A stretch of 64,000 nucleotides of DNA from Rummeliibacillus sp044763875 (GCF_044763875.1 NZ_JBIWGZ010000008.1:117427-181426), one strand, 5' to 3'. Positions 44,817-54,465 are shown, counted from the stretch's first letter. Notes: generated by a model not told the origin, from the sequence alone. Translations and numbers: made by a program.

Positions 44817-44846
44817 AGGAAAAAACTGAACAGAATCTGTTCAGTT
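44817..44846 (-). terminator. Terminator after yerC
   Basis: AACTGAACAG and CTGTTCAGTT form a perfect 10-bp stem followed on the minus strand by TTTTTCC. Confidence 0.88.
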
Positions 44847-44875
44847 ATTTAATCCACTTTAAACGGTAATGCTTC

Positions 44876-45193
44876 TTATTTAGGTGCTTGAAAGGGTTTT
44901 TCGTCAGGATAAAGACGACCTAACATTTCGTCATACGTATCATTACCATAATCAAAACATCTGCGCACGCGGGATATTGTCGCAGTAGATGCTCCTGTTT
45001 CTTTTTTTATGGTTTCATACGTTTTTTTCAAGCGTAAAAGATGAGCAACTTCAAAACGTTGTGCTAATGATTGGATTTCACTAATTGTACATAAATCATC
45101 AAAAAACTTATAGCACTCTTCAATATTATTTAACTCTAAAACGGCTTTGAACAATTGGTCTGTTTGATGGCCTTTAATTTTCTCGATTTGCAT
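44876..45193 (-). CDS. yerC: TrpR-like YerC/YecD family DNA-binding protein
   Basis: A 105-residue protein of the TrpR-related YerC group. The helix-turn-helix is visible as ETIKKETGASTATISRVRRC near residues 60-79, followed by YGNDTYDEMLGRL. The target and effector are not established; a tryptophan response should not be assumed. AGGAGG lies about 8 bases before the ATG. Gene order yerC-pcrB-pcrA-ligA-camS is as in B. subtilis. Confidence 0.92.
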   Translation of the reverse strand: MQIEKIKGHQTDQLFKAVLELNNIEECYKFFDDLCTISEIQSLAQRFEVAHLLRLKKTYETIKKETGASTATISRVRRCFDYGNDTYDEMLGRLYPDEKPFQAPK

Positions 45194-45398
45194 AAATAAT
45201 TTTCCTCCTCCCTATTCGGGTGCCTAACGATATTTTCTCGTCCAGGATTGGAAGGTTTAGGGTGATCCCATGATGGACAAAACATACATGATTGTAACAT
45301 GTCTACGAGTTCGCCGCTACCCTATAACAACTAACTATTATCATTTATATTTTACCATCATGTAGACACCGATTTCAATTTAACGCTTTAAAGCACTA

Positions 45399-47129
45399 CT
45401 ATCTCATAACTGATGGAAATAATACTTTTTTCTTCATTACATCGAAAATACCTCGCTGTGTGATCCGAATATAAGGTAAATGTGTAGATTGCAAGAATAA
45501 TAGAGTATAAATTGCATCGCCATGATGATAGCCTCGTTCTGCTAAAGCTGTTTTCAATGCTTTTTCTTGCTCAATTAGCTTTTCTACCGGCTCTACAGAC
45601 AAACAACCACCAAGTGGTAATGGCAAGCTTTCTACTACTTCACCATTTTCTACAATGACAATTCCACCATCCATCTTTTTCATAACATGGAATGCATGAA
45701 GCATTGCTTGAACATCTTTACCGATTAAAATAATATCTCCTGTGCAAGAATAAGAAGAAGCGAATCCTTGAAGTTTGTTTGCAAAACCTTTAATCAATGT
45801 ATTCACACGCCATTTACCTTGACGATCGACAAGCATTAAATAGCATTCATCATGTTCCTCACTTAAATGTCCATCATTTGTATGGACAGATACTTTATAT
45901 GGCTTTGTGATAACATCATTGACCATCTCAATACCAAATGGCATTGAAAACTGGCAATCTTCATCTGATAAATCAAAATCTAAATCTAAAGAACCTAATG
46001 TTGAAAAATCAGTACCTTCTAAAGAGAGAACCTTTTGTCCATCACGTTTAAGCCACACGCCCTTTGACAAGACGCTCACAGGTATAGGATGATATTCATC
46101 TTGTAAAATATTCAATGTTGCATAGCGACCAGTCGCTATAAAGCCATGTACATCGGTCATATTATAATAGCGCGCTACATTATAAGAAGCCATTTGATAT
46201 GCATCAATTGGATCTACACCAGCATCAAGCGCAACTTGAATACATTTATCCATAATACCGTCTTCATAAAATGATGGTGTCGCTCCATCTGTTGTCATCA
46301 TTAGGTGATCAAAGATATCTAATTTCTTGTCTAAAATATCCTTCAATAAATTTGGCAAATCTGGGCGAATAGATGAATGTCTCAATGTTACTGCATAACC
46401 ATGTAGAATTCGGTTTTCCACTTCTTCAACAGTCATTGACTCATGGTCACCATCTGCACCAAATAGTTTCAATCGTGATAAAGTTCGAGAAGATGCTCCA
46501 GGTAAATGAGTTTCAATTTTTTTGCAATAAGCTTTTGCAGCTTGTAACCAATAAAGCATTTGGTCATCACCAGCTACTAATCTTGGCCAACCAGTTAATT
46601 CGCCTCCTAGTAATACATCTCGGCGTTCCAGCCATTCATGAATAGTGGTTGTTGTAAATAAATCATGTTCATGAAATAATTCTGTTTGCGAATCAAAACG
46701 AACCCACCAATAAAATGAAAATGGTAGTTGCTTTAGTTGATCTAAAATTGAAAACGCTTTCTTGTTACTTAGTTCTAAAAAGAACGTCATATTATCTGAT
46801 AGGAATGTAGTAGTTCCCAATTGTGTAGAATAATCTGCTAATGTTTGGGGATTATAAAGTTGAAATGGATGTACATGTGGTTCGATATAGCCTGGAACAA
46901 TTGTTTGTCCCTTCGCATCTACGATTTCAGTCCCCTTTATATTAACTGGCATTTTAGGACCTGCATAAATAATGCGATCCCCTAAAATCCAAATATTTCC
47001 CTGCATCCATCGTTTATACATGCTATGTAAATAACGTGCGTTGGTTATTACAATGCTGGGTGCTACCTTACCATCTATTACAGCTACTTGCTGTCTAATT
47101 TCCCCAATTTTCCATGCTGGTTCTAGCAT
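45399..47129 (-). CDS. yerA: Adenine deaminase-like amidohydrolase (YerA)
   Basis: A 576-residue amidohydrolase of the adenine-deaminase family. The metal site EPHVHPFQLYN near residue 80, GELTGWPR near 178 (Glu ligand), LRHSSIRPDLPNLL near 257, and MMTTDGATPSFYEDG near 281 are visible, followed by a C-terminal adenine-deaminase domain. YerA of B. subtilis is described as a putative adenine deaminase distinct from AdeC, so the substrate is uncertain. I start at ATG 47129, 9 bases after AAAGGAGA; longer frames (to 47195) pass through that ribosome site. Confidence 0.88.
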   Translation of the reverse strand: MLEPAWKIGEIRQQVAVIDGKVAPSIVITNARYLHSMYKRWMQGNIWILGDRIIYAGPKMPVNIKGTEIVDAKGQTIVPGYIEPHVHPFQLYNPQTLADYSTQLGTTTFLSDNMTFFLELSNKKAFSILDQLKQLPFSFYWWVRFDSQTELFHEHDLFTTTTIHEWLERRDVLLGGELTGWPRLVAGDDQMLYWLQAAKAYCKKIETHLPGASSRTLSRLKLFGADGDHESMTVEEVENRILHGYAVTLRHSSIRPDLPNLLKDILDKKLDIFDHLMMTTDGATPSFYEDGIMDKCIQVALDAGVDPIDAYQMASYNVARYYNMTDVHGFIATGRYATLNILQDEYHPIPVSVLSKGVWLKRDGQKVLSLEGTDFSTLGSLDLDFDLSDEDCQFSMPFGIEMVNDVITKPYKVSVHTNDGHLSEEHDECYLMLVDRQGKWRVNTLIKGFANKLQGFASSYSCTGDIILIGKDVQAMLHAFHVMKKMDGGIVIVENGEVVESLPLPLGGCLSVEPVEKLIEQEKALKTALAERGYHHGDAIYTLLFLQSTHLPYIRITQRGIFDVMKKKVLFPSVMR

Positions 47130-47290
47130 TGCATCCATCTCCTTTCTATAAAGTGTGTGCTTTTTTGCCATGATTATTTTGTAAGTGAAATTCAATTTGA
47201 ATTTTTTGTATTATAAGGTAATCGTATCATAGCACTTTAGGAAAGCAAAGCATTATGATTTGAATAATTATTTTTCAACTGGAGGTTAAA

Positions 47291-48268
47291 ATGATGGCAT
47301 TAGATGAAAATTTAAGTACTCGGAATGCTTTTTGTCGATTCGCATGGGGTGCTAGTTTGACAGCATTTGGTGTAGCTAAACTTTCTCGTAAACCTGATTG
47401 TATGCGTGGTAGAGCAATGGTTATTTTAGGAGCTATGAAAATGGCAGAAGGAATTCTAAAATATTGTCCTACAAAGGCGATTTTGAACAATTCATTAACT
47501 TCTATAATGAACGAATTTCAATCAAGTAATTCTAACGCCTCTTCAGGTGGCTCAGGATTAGGTGCCGCTGCTTCAAGTGCTATGGGTGGTATGAGCGGAG
47601 GCTCTTCATCTGGTTCTTCATCTGGTTCTTCATCTGGTTCTTCATCTGGTTCTTCATCTGCTTCCTCTTCATCTGGTTCTTCATCTGCTTCCTCTTCATC
47701 TGGTTCTTCATCTGCTTCCTCTTCAGGTGGTTCAGGATTAGGTGCCGTTGCTTCAGCTGTTATGGGTAGTATGGGTGGTGATTCTTCATCTAACTCCTCA
47801 GCTAGCTCAGGATTAGGTGGCATTGCTTCAGCTGTTATGGGTAGTATGGGTGGTGGTTCTTCATCTAACTCCTCAGCTGGCTCAGGATTAGGTGACATTG
47901 CTTCAGCTGTTATGGGCAGTATGGGTGGTGGTTCTTCATCTGGTACAGGATCAGATTCTAACACGAATCCTATAGATGTTGCTCAATTGATGAAAGACTT
48001 TGCTGGTACTTCTACGTCAAACACATCAAATAACCAGCAACAAAACACCCAAAATAATCAGCAAGCTAATGCCAATCAGCAAGCCGGCTCAAATAAACAG
48101 TCTAACTCTAACCAACAGCCAAATTCAAATCAGCAAATGAATAATCAACAAGCGAATTCGAATCAGCAAACGAACAAGCAACAAGCAAATTCAAACCAAC
48201 AAGCGAATTCGAATCAGCAAACGAACAAGCAACAATCGAAACCTAAAGGTACGACAGGACAATCATGA
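47291..48268 (+). CDS. DUF2892-type protein with long Ser/Gly and Gln/Asn repeats
   Basis: A 325-residue protein in three parts. Residues 1-70 form a hydrophobic head (FCRFAWGASLTAFGVAKLSR, then MVILGAMKMAEGILKYCPTK) that resembles YgaP-like DUF2892 membrane domains. Residues 81-222 are Ser/Gly/Ala-rich: a GSSS array, then three 25-residue units starting GLGxxASAVMGSMGG plus an earlier degenerate one. Residues 240-325 are Gln/Asn-rich (NSNQQTNKQQ-type). Two ATG codons are adjacent (47291 and 47294) behind GGAGG. It is followed at once by a terminator. Function unknown; the tail looks intrinsically disordered, possibly surface-exposed or aggregation-prone. Confidence 0.75.
   Translation: MMALDENLSTRNAFCRFAWGASLTAFGVAKLSRKPDCMRGRAMVILGAMKMAEGILKYCPTKAILNNSLTSIMNEFQSSNSNASSGGSGLGAAASSAMGGMSGGSSSGSSSGSSSGSSSGSSSASSSSGSSSASSSSGSSSASSSGGSGLGAVASAVMGSMGGDSSSNSSASSGLGGIASAVMGSMGGGSSSNSSAGSGLGDIASAVMGSMGGGSSSGTGSDSNTNPIDVAQLMKDFAGTSTSNTSNNQQQNTQNNQQANANQQAGSNKQSNSNQQPNSNQQMNNQQANSNQQTNKQQANSNQQANSNQQTNKQQSKPKGTTGQS
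47590..47960 (+). repeat. Coding tandem repeats in the Ser/Gly-rich protein gene
   Basis: A 12-base unit (GGTTCTTCATCT) is repeated about five times from 47606, then alternates with GCTTCCTCTTCA units. From about 47735 a 75-base unit encoding GLGxxASAVMGSMGG plus a serine stretch is repeated three times. Repeats of this kind change length easily by slippage. Confidence 0.85.
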
Positions 48269-48271
48269 TGC

Positions 48272-48305
48272 AAACTGCCCGAACATCATTCGGGCAGTTT
48301 TTTTG
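48272..48305 (+). terminator. Terminator after the repetitive gene
   Basis: AAACTGCCCGAA and TTCGGGCAGTTT form a perfect 12-bp stem followed by a seven-T run, 3 bases after the stop codon. It may also help end the convergent purine operon. Confidence 0.92.
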
Positions 48306-48351
48306 CTGTGCGTCACTTTTACATTAGCCAAGTTCACAAGCCAGGTAGGTA

Positions 48352-49605
48352 TTACATCGTTCTCCAACCAATATCTCTCCGGTAGAAAAAGCCATTCCAT
48401 TCTTCTTTTGCCAACCCTTGATATACTTTTTCTTGTGCTTCTTTTAATGATGGTGCTTTTGCGGCTACTAATAAAACACGTCCTCCATTGCCTACATATT
48501 GTTCATCTATACGTTTGGTTCCTGCATGAAATACATCGAACTGTCGTGAAAGTTGCTTTAAAGAAGGTAATGGATTCCCTTTTGTAACATCACCAGGATA
48601 ACCATCAGAAGCAATAACTACACCTAACATCGATTCGTCAGACCATGTGAGATTAAATTGCTCTCCATTCATTAGTGCCATCATAAATTCCCCAAAATCT
48701 GAAGTCATTCTTGGTAGCACTACTTGAGTTTCAGGATCACCGAAACGGGCGTTAAACTCAATTACTTTTGGACCATCTTGCGTCAAGATTAATCCTGCAT
48801 ATAAAATACCCGTAAAAGGCTTTCCTTCTGCAGACATCGCTTGTACTGTTGGTGCAACAATCTCATTATATGCACGTGTCACCATTTCCTCAGAAATTTG
48901 TGGTACTGGTGAATAAGCTCCCATCCCACCTGTATTTGGACCTTTATCTCCGTCGTATGCTCGTTTATGATCTTGTGCAATAACCATTGGATAAATTTGT
49001 CCATTATGAACAAATGACATATAGGAGAATTCTTCACCATCCAAAAATTCTTCAATGACTACTCGAGAGGAAGATTCACCGAATCGTTGATTACCAATCA
49101 TATCGCGAACTGCATCAATCGCCTCTTGTTCATCCATAGCAACAATAACGCCTTTCCCAGCCGCAAGACCATCTGCTTTCACAACGATCGGAGCACCCAT
49201 TTTATGAATATATGCAATCGCTTGTTCTGCATCTGTGAACGTAGCATAAGCCGCTGTTGGAATGTTATATTTCTGCATCAATTCTTTCGCAAAGGATTTA
49301 CTTCCTTCAATTTGAGCTGCAGCTTTAGTTGGTCCAAAGATAAGTAAATTTTGTTCATTGAATGCATCAACAATTCCTTCTGCAAGTGGTTGTTCGGGAC
49401 CAACAAATGTTAAATCAATTTCATTTTCTTTTGCAAATTTGATTAATGCTTCAAAGTCTGTTGTTGCGATGTTCACACATATTACATCTTGCTCCATACC
49501 ATCATTACCTGGTGCGACAAATACCTTTTCAACAGATGGTGATTGTGCAAATTGCTTGGCAATAGCATGTTCACGACCTCCACCGCCTATAACTAAAATA
49601 TTCAA
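48352..49605 (-). CDS. purD: Phosphoribosylamine-glycine ligase
   Basis: Second step of purine synthesis: joins glycine to phosphoribosylamine with ATP. It has 417 residues and an ATP-grasp fold. Motifs are LVIGGGGREHAIAK at the start, VGPEQPLAEGIVD near 71, PNTGGMGAYSPVP near 222 and EFNARFGDPETQV near 285. The start codon is TTG with TAAGGAGG 7 bases upstream; it is the last gene of the pur operon, after a 183-base gap with strong hairpins. Confidence 0.96.
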   Translation of the reverse strand: MNILVIGGGGREHAIAKQFAQSPSVEKVFVAPGNDGMEQDVICVNIATTDFEALIKFAKENEIDLTFVGPEQPLAEGIVDAFNEQNLLIFGPTKAAAQIEGSKSFAKELMQKYNIPTAAYATFTDAEQAIAYIHKMGAPIVVKADGLAAGKGVIVAMDEQEAIDAVRDMIGNQRFGESSSRVVIEEFLDGEEFSYMSFVHNGQIYPMVIAQDHKRAYDGDKGPNTGGMGAYSPVPQISEEMVTRAYNEIVAPTVQAMSAEGKPFTGILYAGLILTQDGPKVIEFNARFGDPETQVVLPRMTSDFGEFMMALMNGEQFNLTWSDESMLGVVIASDGYPGDVTKGNPLPSLKQLSRQFDVFHAGTKRIDEQYVGNGGRVLLVAAKAPSLKEAQEKVYQGLAKEEWNGFFYRRDIGWRTM

Positions 49606-49788
49606 CGGGAATCCTCCTTATGTAAAGAAAACACGCTCAACTTGCGGGCGTGTTCTTTTTATGAAATATTTGTTAACATTTTCAGTAAAATGTTCTAACT
49701 ACAGTCTCCCTGCGTAGCTTTACTTAAAGTCTGCATTACTTCACATCAATGGCTTTTGAGGGGGAGTCCCCCTCAAAGCCGCTAGTGT
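49606..49788 (-). other. purH-purD gap with two hairpins
   Basis: On the minus strand, first comes a 13-bp palindrome (GGCTTTGAGGGGGA with TCCCCCTCAAAAGCC, about 49750-49783), then ACACGCCCGC...GAGCGTGTTTTC (about 49629-49659). The second has a short T tract and resembles a terminator. No gene is seen. Partial termination or mRNA processing before purD is possible. Confidence 0.6.
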
Positions 49789-51324
49789 TTAGTGTTTAAA
49801 ATGTCTTACTCCAGTAGTTACCATTGTGATACCATATTTGTTTGCAACATCGATTGAATCTTGGTCACGTTTTGAGCCTCCTGGATGGATGATAGCAGTA
49901 ATGCCTGCTTTTGCAGCTTCTTCTACTGTATCTGGCATTGGGAAGAATGCATCCGATGCTAATGCTGCTCCTTTTGCCTTTTCGCCTGCTTGTTCTAGAG
50001 CGATTTTAGCAGAACCAACGCGGTTCATTTGACCAGCACCAACGCCTAAAGTCATTTTGTCATCTGTTACAACAATAGCATTTGATTTAACATGTTTTAC
50101 AACGGACCAGCCTAGTTTTAAAGCTTCCCATTCTTGTTCAGTTGGTTGGCGTTCAGAAGTTACTGTAATTTCTGCTTCGTCAAACCCTTTGCGATCTGGT
50201 TCTTGAACAAGTAAACCACCTTCAACAGATACGGTATTGAATTGATCAAGTTTTTGTTGTTCAAATGAGATTGTAAGTAGACGAACATTTTTCTTTACAG
50301 TTAATTTTTCAATAGCTTCTTCTGTAAATCCTGGTGCAATAATGATTTCCAAGAAAATTCCAGAAAGTTTTTCAGCTGTTTCTGCATCTACTTCGCGGTT
50401 TAGTGCAACGATACCACCAAAAATTGATGTTGAATCAGCTTCGTATGCTTCGTTAAATGCTTCCGCAATCGTTTCACCGATACCAACACCACATGGATTC
50501 ATATGTTTAACTGCAACTGCTGCTGGCTGTTTGAACTCTTTAATGATTTGAAGTGCTGCATTTGCATCTTGAATATTGTTGTAGGAAAGTTCTTTACCAT
50601 GTAATTGTTCGGCATATGCGATAGAGAAATCAGATGCTAAACGTTTTTGATAGAATGCTGCTTTCTGGTGAGGGTTTTCACCGTAGCGAAGAGGTTGTTT
50701 TAATTCATAAGTTAGTGTTAGTTGATCTGGGAACTCTTCACCAACGTAGTTTGTTAAGTAATTTGAAATATATGAATCATACGCTGCTGTATGACGGAAT
50801 ACTTTTGCTGCTAAACGACGACGTGTTTCAAGCGTTGTATGACCTTCTGCTTTTAACTCTGCAAGTACAGCATCATAGTCATTTGAATCTACGATTACTG
50901 TTACGTATTTTTGGTTTTTCGCAGCTGAGCGTAGCATTGTAGGACCACCGATATCGATATTTTCAATCGCATCAGCAAATTCAACGTTTGGTTTTGAAAT
51001 CGTATCAACGAATGGATAAAGGTTTACACATACAATTTCGATTGGTTCGATGCCATGTTCTTGCATTTGTGCTTGATGCTCTGGATCATCATATTTTGCA
51101 AGAAGGCCACCGTGAATCATTGGGTTCAATGTTTTAACACGTCCACCTAAGATTTCAGGGAATTTTGTTACTTCATCTACAGATGTAACAGTTACTCCGT
51201 TTTCTTGTAAATGTTTTTTCGTACCACCAGTTGATAAAATTTCGTAGTCCAATGCCTCTAATTCTTTCGCAAATTCTAAGATGCCTGATTTATCAGAGAC
51301 ACTGATTAATGCACGTTTCGTCAC
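49789..51324 (-). CDS. purH: Bifunctional AICAR transformylase / IMP cyclohydrolase
   Basis: Last two steps to IMP. I start at GTG 51324 (AAGGAGGAAATT upstream), giving 511 residues, the usual size; a longer frame to 51399 overlaps the space after purN and lacks homology. The N-terminal cyclohydrolase has ALISVSDKSGILEFAKELE and GGRVKTLNPMIHGGLLAKYD near 63. The C-terminal transformylase has the catalytic Lys-His in AVAVKHMNPCGVGIG near 265 and SDAFFPMPDTVEEAAKAGIT near 460. Confidence 0.96.
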   Translation of the reverse strand: MTKRALISVSDKSGILEFAKELEALDYEILSTGGTKKHLQENGVTVTSVDEVTKFPEILGGRVKTLNPMIHGGLLAKYDDPEHQAQMQEHGIEPIEIVCVNLYPFVDTISKPNVEFADAIENIDIGGPTMLRSAAKNQKYVTVIVDSNDYDAVLAELKAEGHTTLETRRRLAAKVFRHTAAYDSYISNYLTNYVGEEFPDQLTLTYELKQPLRYGENPHQKAAFYQKRLASDFSIAYAEQLHGKELSYNNIQDANAALQIIKEFKQPAAVAVKHMNPCGVGIGETIAEAFNEAYEADSTSIFGGIVALNREVDAETAEKLSGIFLEIIIAPGFTEEAIEKLTVKKNVRLLTISFEQQKLDQFNTVSVEGGLLVQEPDRKGFDEAEITVTSERQPTEQEWEALKLGWSVVKHVKSNAIVVTDDKMTLGVGAGQMNRVGSAKIALEQAGEKAKGAALASDAFFPMPDTVEEAAKAGITAIIHPGGSKRDQDSIDVANKYGITMVTTGVRHFKH

Positions 51325-51401
51325 AATAATTTCCTCCTTAGTTGTAAAGCCAACAGATGTTTGTGTTGGTATGTAAATTCCGGTGACATTCGTCACCATT
51401 G

Positions 51402-51971
51402 TTAAACTAATAATGATTGTAATGCAGCTGGATAAATCTCATGTTCTACTTCATGAATTGTTCTCTCTGTCTTCTCACGATCACCGTCAATCACATTCAC
51501 GGCTCTTTGCATAATAATCGTACCAGTATCCATACCTTCATCTACATAATGAACTGTGACTCCAGTAATTTTCACACCATGAGCCATCGCTTGACCAATG
51601 GCATCTTTTCCAGGAAAGGATGGTAGTAAAGATGGATGGATATTAACTATTTTCGAAGGATAGGCAGATAGTAAAGTGTCACCAATTAACCGCATATAAC
51701 CTGCAAGCACTAGCCATTCAACCTGATTCTCTTTCAAAGCATTTAACACTTCATATTCATAAGCTTCTTTCGAATCAAAGTCTTTCGGATTCAGTGCTAA
51801 AACAGGAATACCTTTTTCAACAGCTCGTTTTGCCACATATGCACCTGGTTGATCTGTAACCACTAATTCAATTTTTGCATTTAGCTGACCACGTTCGATA
51901 GTATTTTGAATAGCTTGGAAGTTTGTTCCACTCCCAGAAGCAAATACTGCGATTGATACGTGCTTTTTCAT
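51402..51971 (-). CDS. purN: Phosphoribosylglycinamide formyltransferase
   Basis: Transfers the formyl group from 10-formyltetrahydrofolate to GAR, step three of the pathway. 189 residues. FASGSGTNFQAI at the start binds phosphoribosyl, LAGYMRLIG near 92 and VNIHPSLLPSFPG near 108 carry the catalytic Asn/His, and VTVHYVDEGMDTG near 138 holds the catalytic Asp. Its ATG overlaps the purM stop by one base. Confidence 0.96.
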   Translation of the reverse strand: MKKHVSIAVFASGSGTNFQAIQNTIERGQLNAKIELVVTDQPGAYVAKRAVEKGIPVLALNPKDFDSKEAYEYEVLNALKENQVEWLVLAGYMRLIGDTLLSAYPSKIVNIHPSLLPSFPGKDAIGQAMAHGVKITGVTVHYVDEGMDTGTIIMQRAVNVIDGDREKTERTIHEVEHEIYPAALQSLLV

Positions 51972-53026
51972 TACGCTAAGCTCCCATCATGTTCACCTTT
52001 GAAAATAACACCATCACCTTTAACGACACGACCAATTGTATAAGCTTTTTCACCATATTTTTCAGCGATTGTGATTAATCGTCCAGCTTCAGAAGCGGGA
52101 ACGGCTAACACAAACCCAATCCCCATGTTGAATACATTATATAAATCACGTTGTTGTAAATTACCTTGTAGTTTTAAAAATTCAAAGACTGGCAATACCG
52201 GCCATGTACCTAAATCAATTTCAGTTGCAAGTCCTTCTGGCATCATACGTGGAAGATTTTCATAGAAGCCACCTCCTGTTACATGTGCCATACCGTGTAT
52301 ATCAGACTCTTTTAACATTTCAAGTACTGGCTTTGCATAAATCTTCGTTGGTGTAAGAAGCGCTTCGCCAATTGGGCCAAGATCTTCGAATCCCGCTACA
52401 ATTGCATCTGGTGTTATACCAGCATCTGCAAATACAATTTTACGAACAAGCGAGTACCCATTTGAATGAACACCGCTAGAGGCAAGTCCAACTAAAACAT
52501 CACCTTCAGTAATGTGTTCACCTGTTACGATATTTGCCTTTTCAGTAGCACCTACTGCAAAACCTGCTAAATCATATTCATTCTCTTCATAAAGGCCAGG
52601 CATCTCTGCAGTTTCTCCACCAATTAAAGCAGCTCCAGATTGCACACAACCATCTGCCACACCTTTTACTATCTGTTCGATTTTCGCTGGTTCTGCTTTA
52701 CCAACTGCCACATAATCCAAGAAGTAAAGTGGTTCAGCCCCTTGCGCTACAATGTCATTAACGCACATAGCTACACAGTCAATCCCGATCGTATCGTGTT
52801 TTTCTGTCATAAAGGCCAATTTTAATTTTGTACCAACACCATCTGTTCCAGAAATCAGAACTGGTTCTTTTAAGTTTAGTTCGGACAAATCAAACATGCC
52901 ACCAAAGCCACCAAATGTACCTAGGATGCCTTTTCTTGCTGTACGCTCAACATGAGATTTCATACGTTGTACAGCTTCATAGCCTGCTTCGATGTTTACG
53001 CCTGCTTGTTCATATGCTTTTGACAT
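51971..53026 (-). CDS. purM: Phosphoribosylformylglycinamidine cyclo-ligase (AIR synthetase)
   Basis: Step five: closes the imidazole ring to give AIR. 351 residues; the PurM fold is shown by LISGTDGVGTKLKLAFMTEK near 56, DCVAMCVNDIVAQGAEPL near 82, ALIGGETAEMPGLY near 135 and AHVTGGGFYENLPRMMPEG near 245. It lies 17 bases after purF with a GGAGG site. Confidence 0.97.
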   Translation of the reverse strand: MSKAYEQAGVNIEAGYEAVQRMKSHVERTARKGILGTFGGFGGMFDLSELNLKEPVLISGTDGVGTKLKLAFMTEKHDTIGIDCVAMCVNDIVAQGAEPLYFLDYVAVGKAEPAKIEQIVKGVADGCVQSGAALIGGETAEMPGLYEENEYDLAGFAVGATEKANIVTGEHITEGDVLVGLASSGVHSNGYSLVRKIVFADAGITPDAIVAGFEDLGPIGEALLTPTKIYAKPVLEMLKESDIHGMAHVTGGGFYENLPRMMPEGLATEIDLGTWPVLPVFEFLKLQGNLQQRDLYNVFNMGIGFVLAVPASEAGRLITIAEKYGEKAYTIGRVVKGDGVIFKGEHDGSLA

Positions 53027-53043
53027 GATTCTTCCTCCTCAAA

Positions 53044-54465
53044 TTAATGTACCAATTCTTTTTCGTGTGGCAAGATAGTATCTGGGAATATTTCTGTAGG
53101 ATACTTACCAGTGAAGCATGCTAGACAATGTCCACAATTTTGGCCCTCATCCGTTCTTCCAATGGCTTGAACCATTCCTTCCACAGATAAGTAAGTTAAC
53201 GAATCTGCTCCAATTGCTTCACAAATTTCTTGTACGTTGTGATTAGAAGCAATCAATTCTTCGTGTGTTGATGTATCAATACCGTAAAAGCAAGGATTTG
53301 TCATTGGCGGTGAACTAATGACAACATGTACCTCTTTGGCACCTGCTTCCTTCAGCATATTAACGATTCTTTTAGAAGTCGTACCTCGAACGATTGAATC
53401 ATCCACCATTATCACTCTCTTGCCCTGAACAACTTGTCGCACAGGAGAAAGCTTCATCTTAACGCCTCGTTCTCGCATTTCTTGAGAAGGCTGGATAAAA
53501 GTACGACCAACATAGCGGTTTTTAATTAAACCTAATTCATAAGGAATACCACTTTCTTCAGAGAAACCAATTGCAGCCGAAATACTAGAGTCTGGAACAC
53601 CTGTTACAACATCCGCTTCAATATTCACTTCTTTCGCAAGCTGTTTCCCTAAACGTTTACGAGCCATATGGATATTGATGCCATCAATATCTGAGTCAGG
53701 ACGAGAGAAATAAACGTATTCCATTGTGCATATTGCACGTTCTGCTGGGTATGCAAATTTCTCTGATTTCAATCCTTCATCATTGATTGTGATTAATTCA
53801 CCTGGTTCTACAGCACGAACAAACTCTGCTCCAATGATATCGAAGGCACAAGTTTCTGAAGCAACTACCCAAGCACCATCAAGTTTTCCAAGTGATAAAG
53901 GACGTAAACCATGAGGATCTAAAGCAACTAACATTTCATCCTCCGTCATGATTAAAAAAGCATACGCGCCTTTTAATAAAGTCAAAGCATTTTTTGCACG
54001 ATCATTCATAGAGCCAAAACCACTTCGTTTTAATAAATGAGCCAAAGCTTCTGTATCAGAAGTTGTTTGAAAAATGCTCCCTTGGCGTTCCAAGTGCTTT
54101 TTCAGATGATTCGCATTTACCAAATTTCCGTTATGTGCAATTGAAAGACTGCCTGTCGAAGAGTGGAAAAGTAATGGCTGTACGTTTTCAATACCTCCAC
54201 CACCGGCAGTTGCATAGCGAACATGTGCGATTGCTGCTTTTCCTTGAAGCTTATCTAGCTTATCGCCAGTAAAGACCTCGTTAACTAAGCCTTCACCTTT
54301 CACAGCTTGTAAGTTTTCGCCATCTGTTACAACAATGCCAGCACCTTCTTGACCACGATGTTGAAGAGCGTGTAAGCCATAATAACTCATTTGGGCAGGA
54401 TTTGGATGACCCCAAATACCAAAAACTCCACATTCTTCGTTTAAACCTCTGATTTCACCAAGCAT
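53044..54465 (-). CDS. purF: Amidophosphoribosyltransferase
   Basis: First committed step: PRPP plus glutamine to phosphoribosylamine. 473 residues. After a short propeptide (MLGEIRGLNEE) the catalytic Cys begins CGVFGIWGHPNPAQ, which becomes N-terminal after processing as in B. subtilis. The PRPP-binding IMVDDSIVRGTTSK is near 345. Fe-S ligand cysteines are seen late (NCGHCLACFTGKYP). I start at ATG 54465 (AAAGGAG 7 bases upstream), overlapping the purL end by 25 bases. Confidence 0.97.
   Translation of the reverse strand: MLGEIRGLNEECGVFGIWGHPNPAQMSYYGLHALQHRGQEGAGIVVTDGENLQAVKGEGLVNEVFTGDKLDKLQGKAAIAHVRYATAGGGGIENVQPLLFHSSTGSLSIAHNGNLVNANHLKKHLERQGSIFQTTSDTEALAHLLKRSGFGSMNDRAKNALTLLKGAYAFLIMTEDEMLVALDPHGLRPLSLGKLDGAWVVASETCAFDIIGAEFVRAVEPGELITINDEGLKSEKFAYPAERAICTMEYVYFSRPDSDIDGINIHMARKRLGKQLAKEVNIEADVVTGVPDSSISAAIGFSEESGIPYELGLIKNRYVGRTFIQPSQEMRERGVKMKLSPVRQVVQGKRVIMVDDSIVRGTTSKRIVNMLKEAGAKEVHVVISSPPMTNPCFYGIDTSTHEELIASNHNVQEICEAIGADSLTYLSVEGMVQAIGRTDEGQNCGHCLACFTGKYPTEIFPDTILPHEKELVH

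Noticed and set aside
47590..47960. Possible CRISPR array
   Set aside because: The repeats are in frame, without unique spacers of constant length, and encode protein.
47518..47964. Minus-strand frame rich in Glu/Pro opposite the Ser/Gly repeats
   Set aside because: It is the antisense of the coding repeats and has no start signals.
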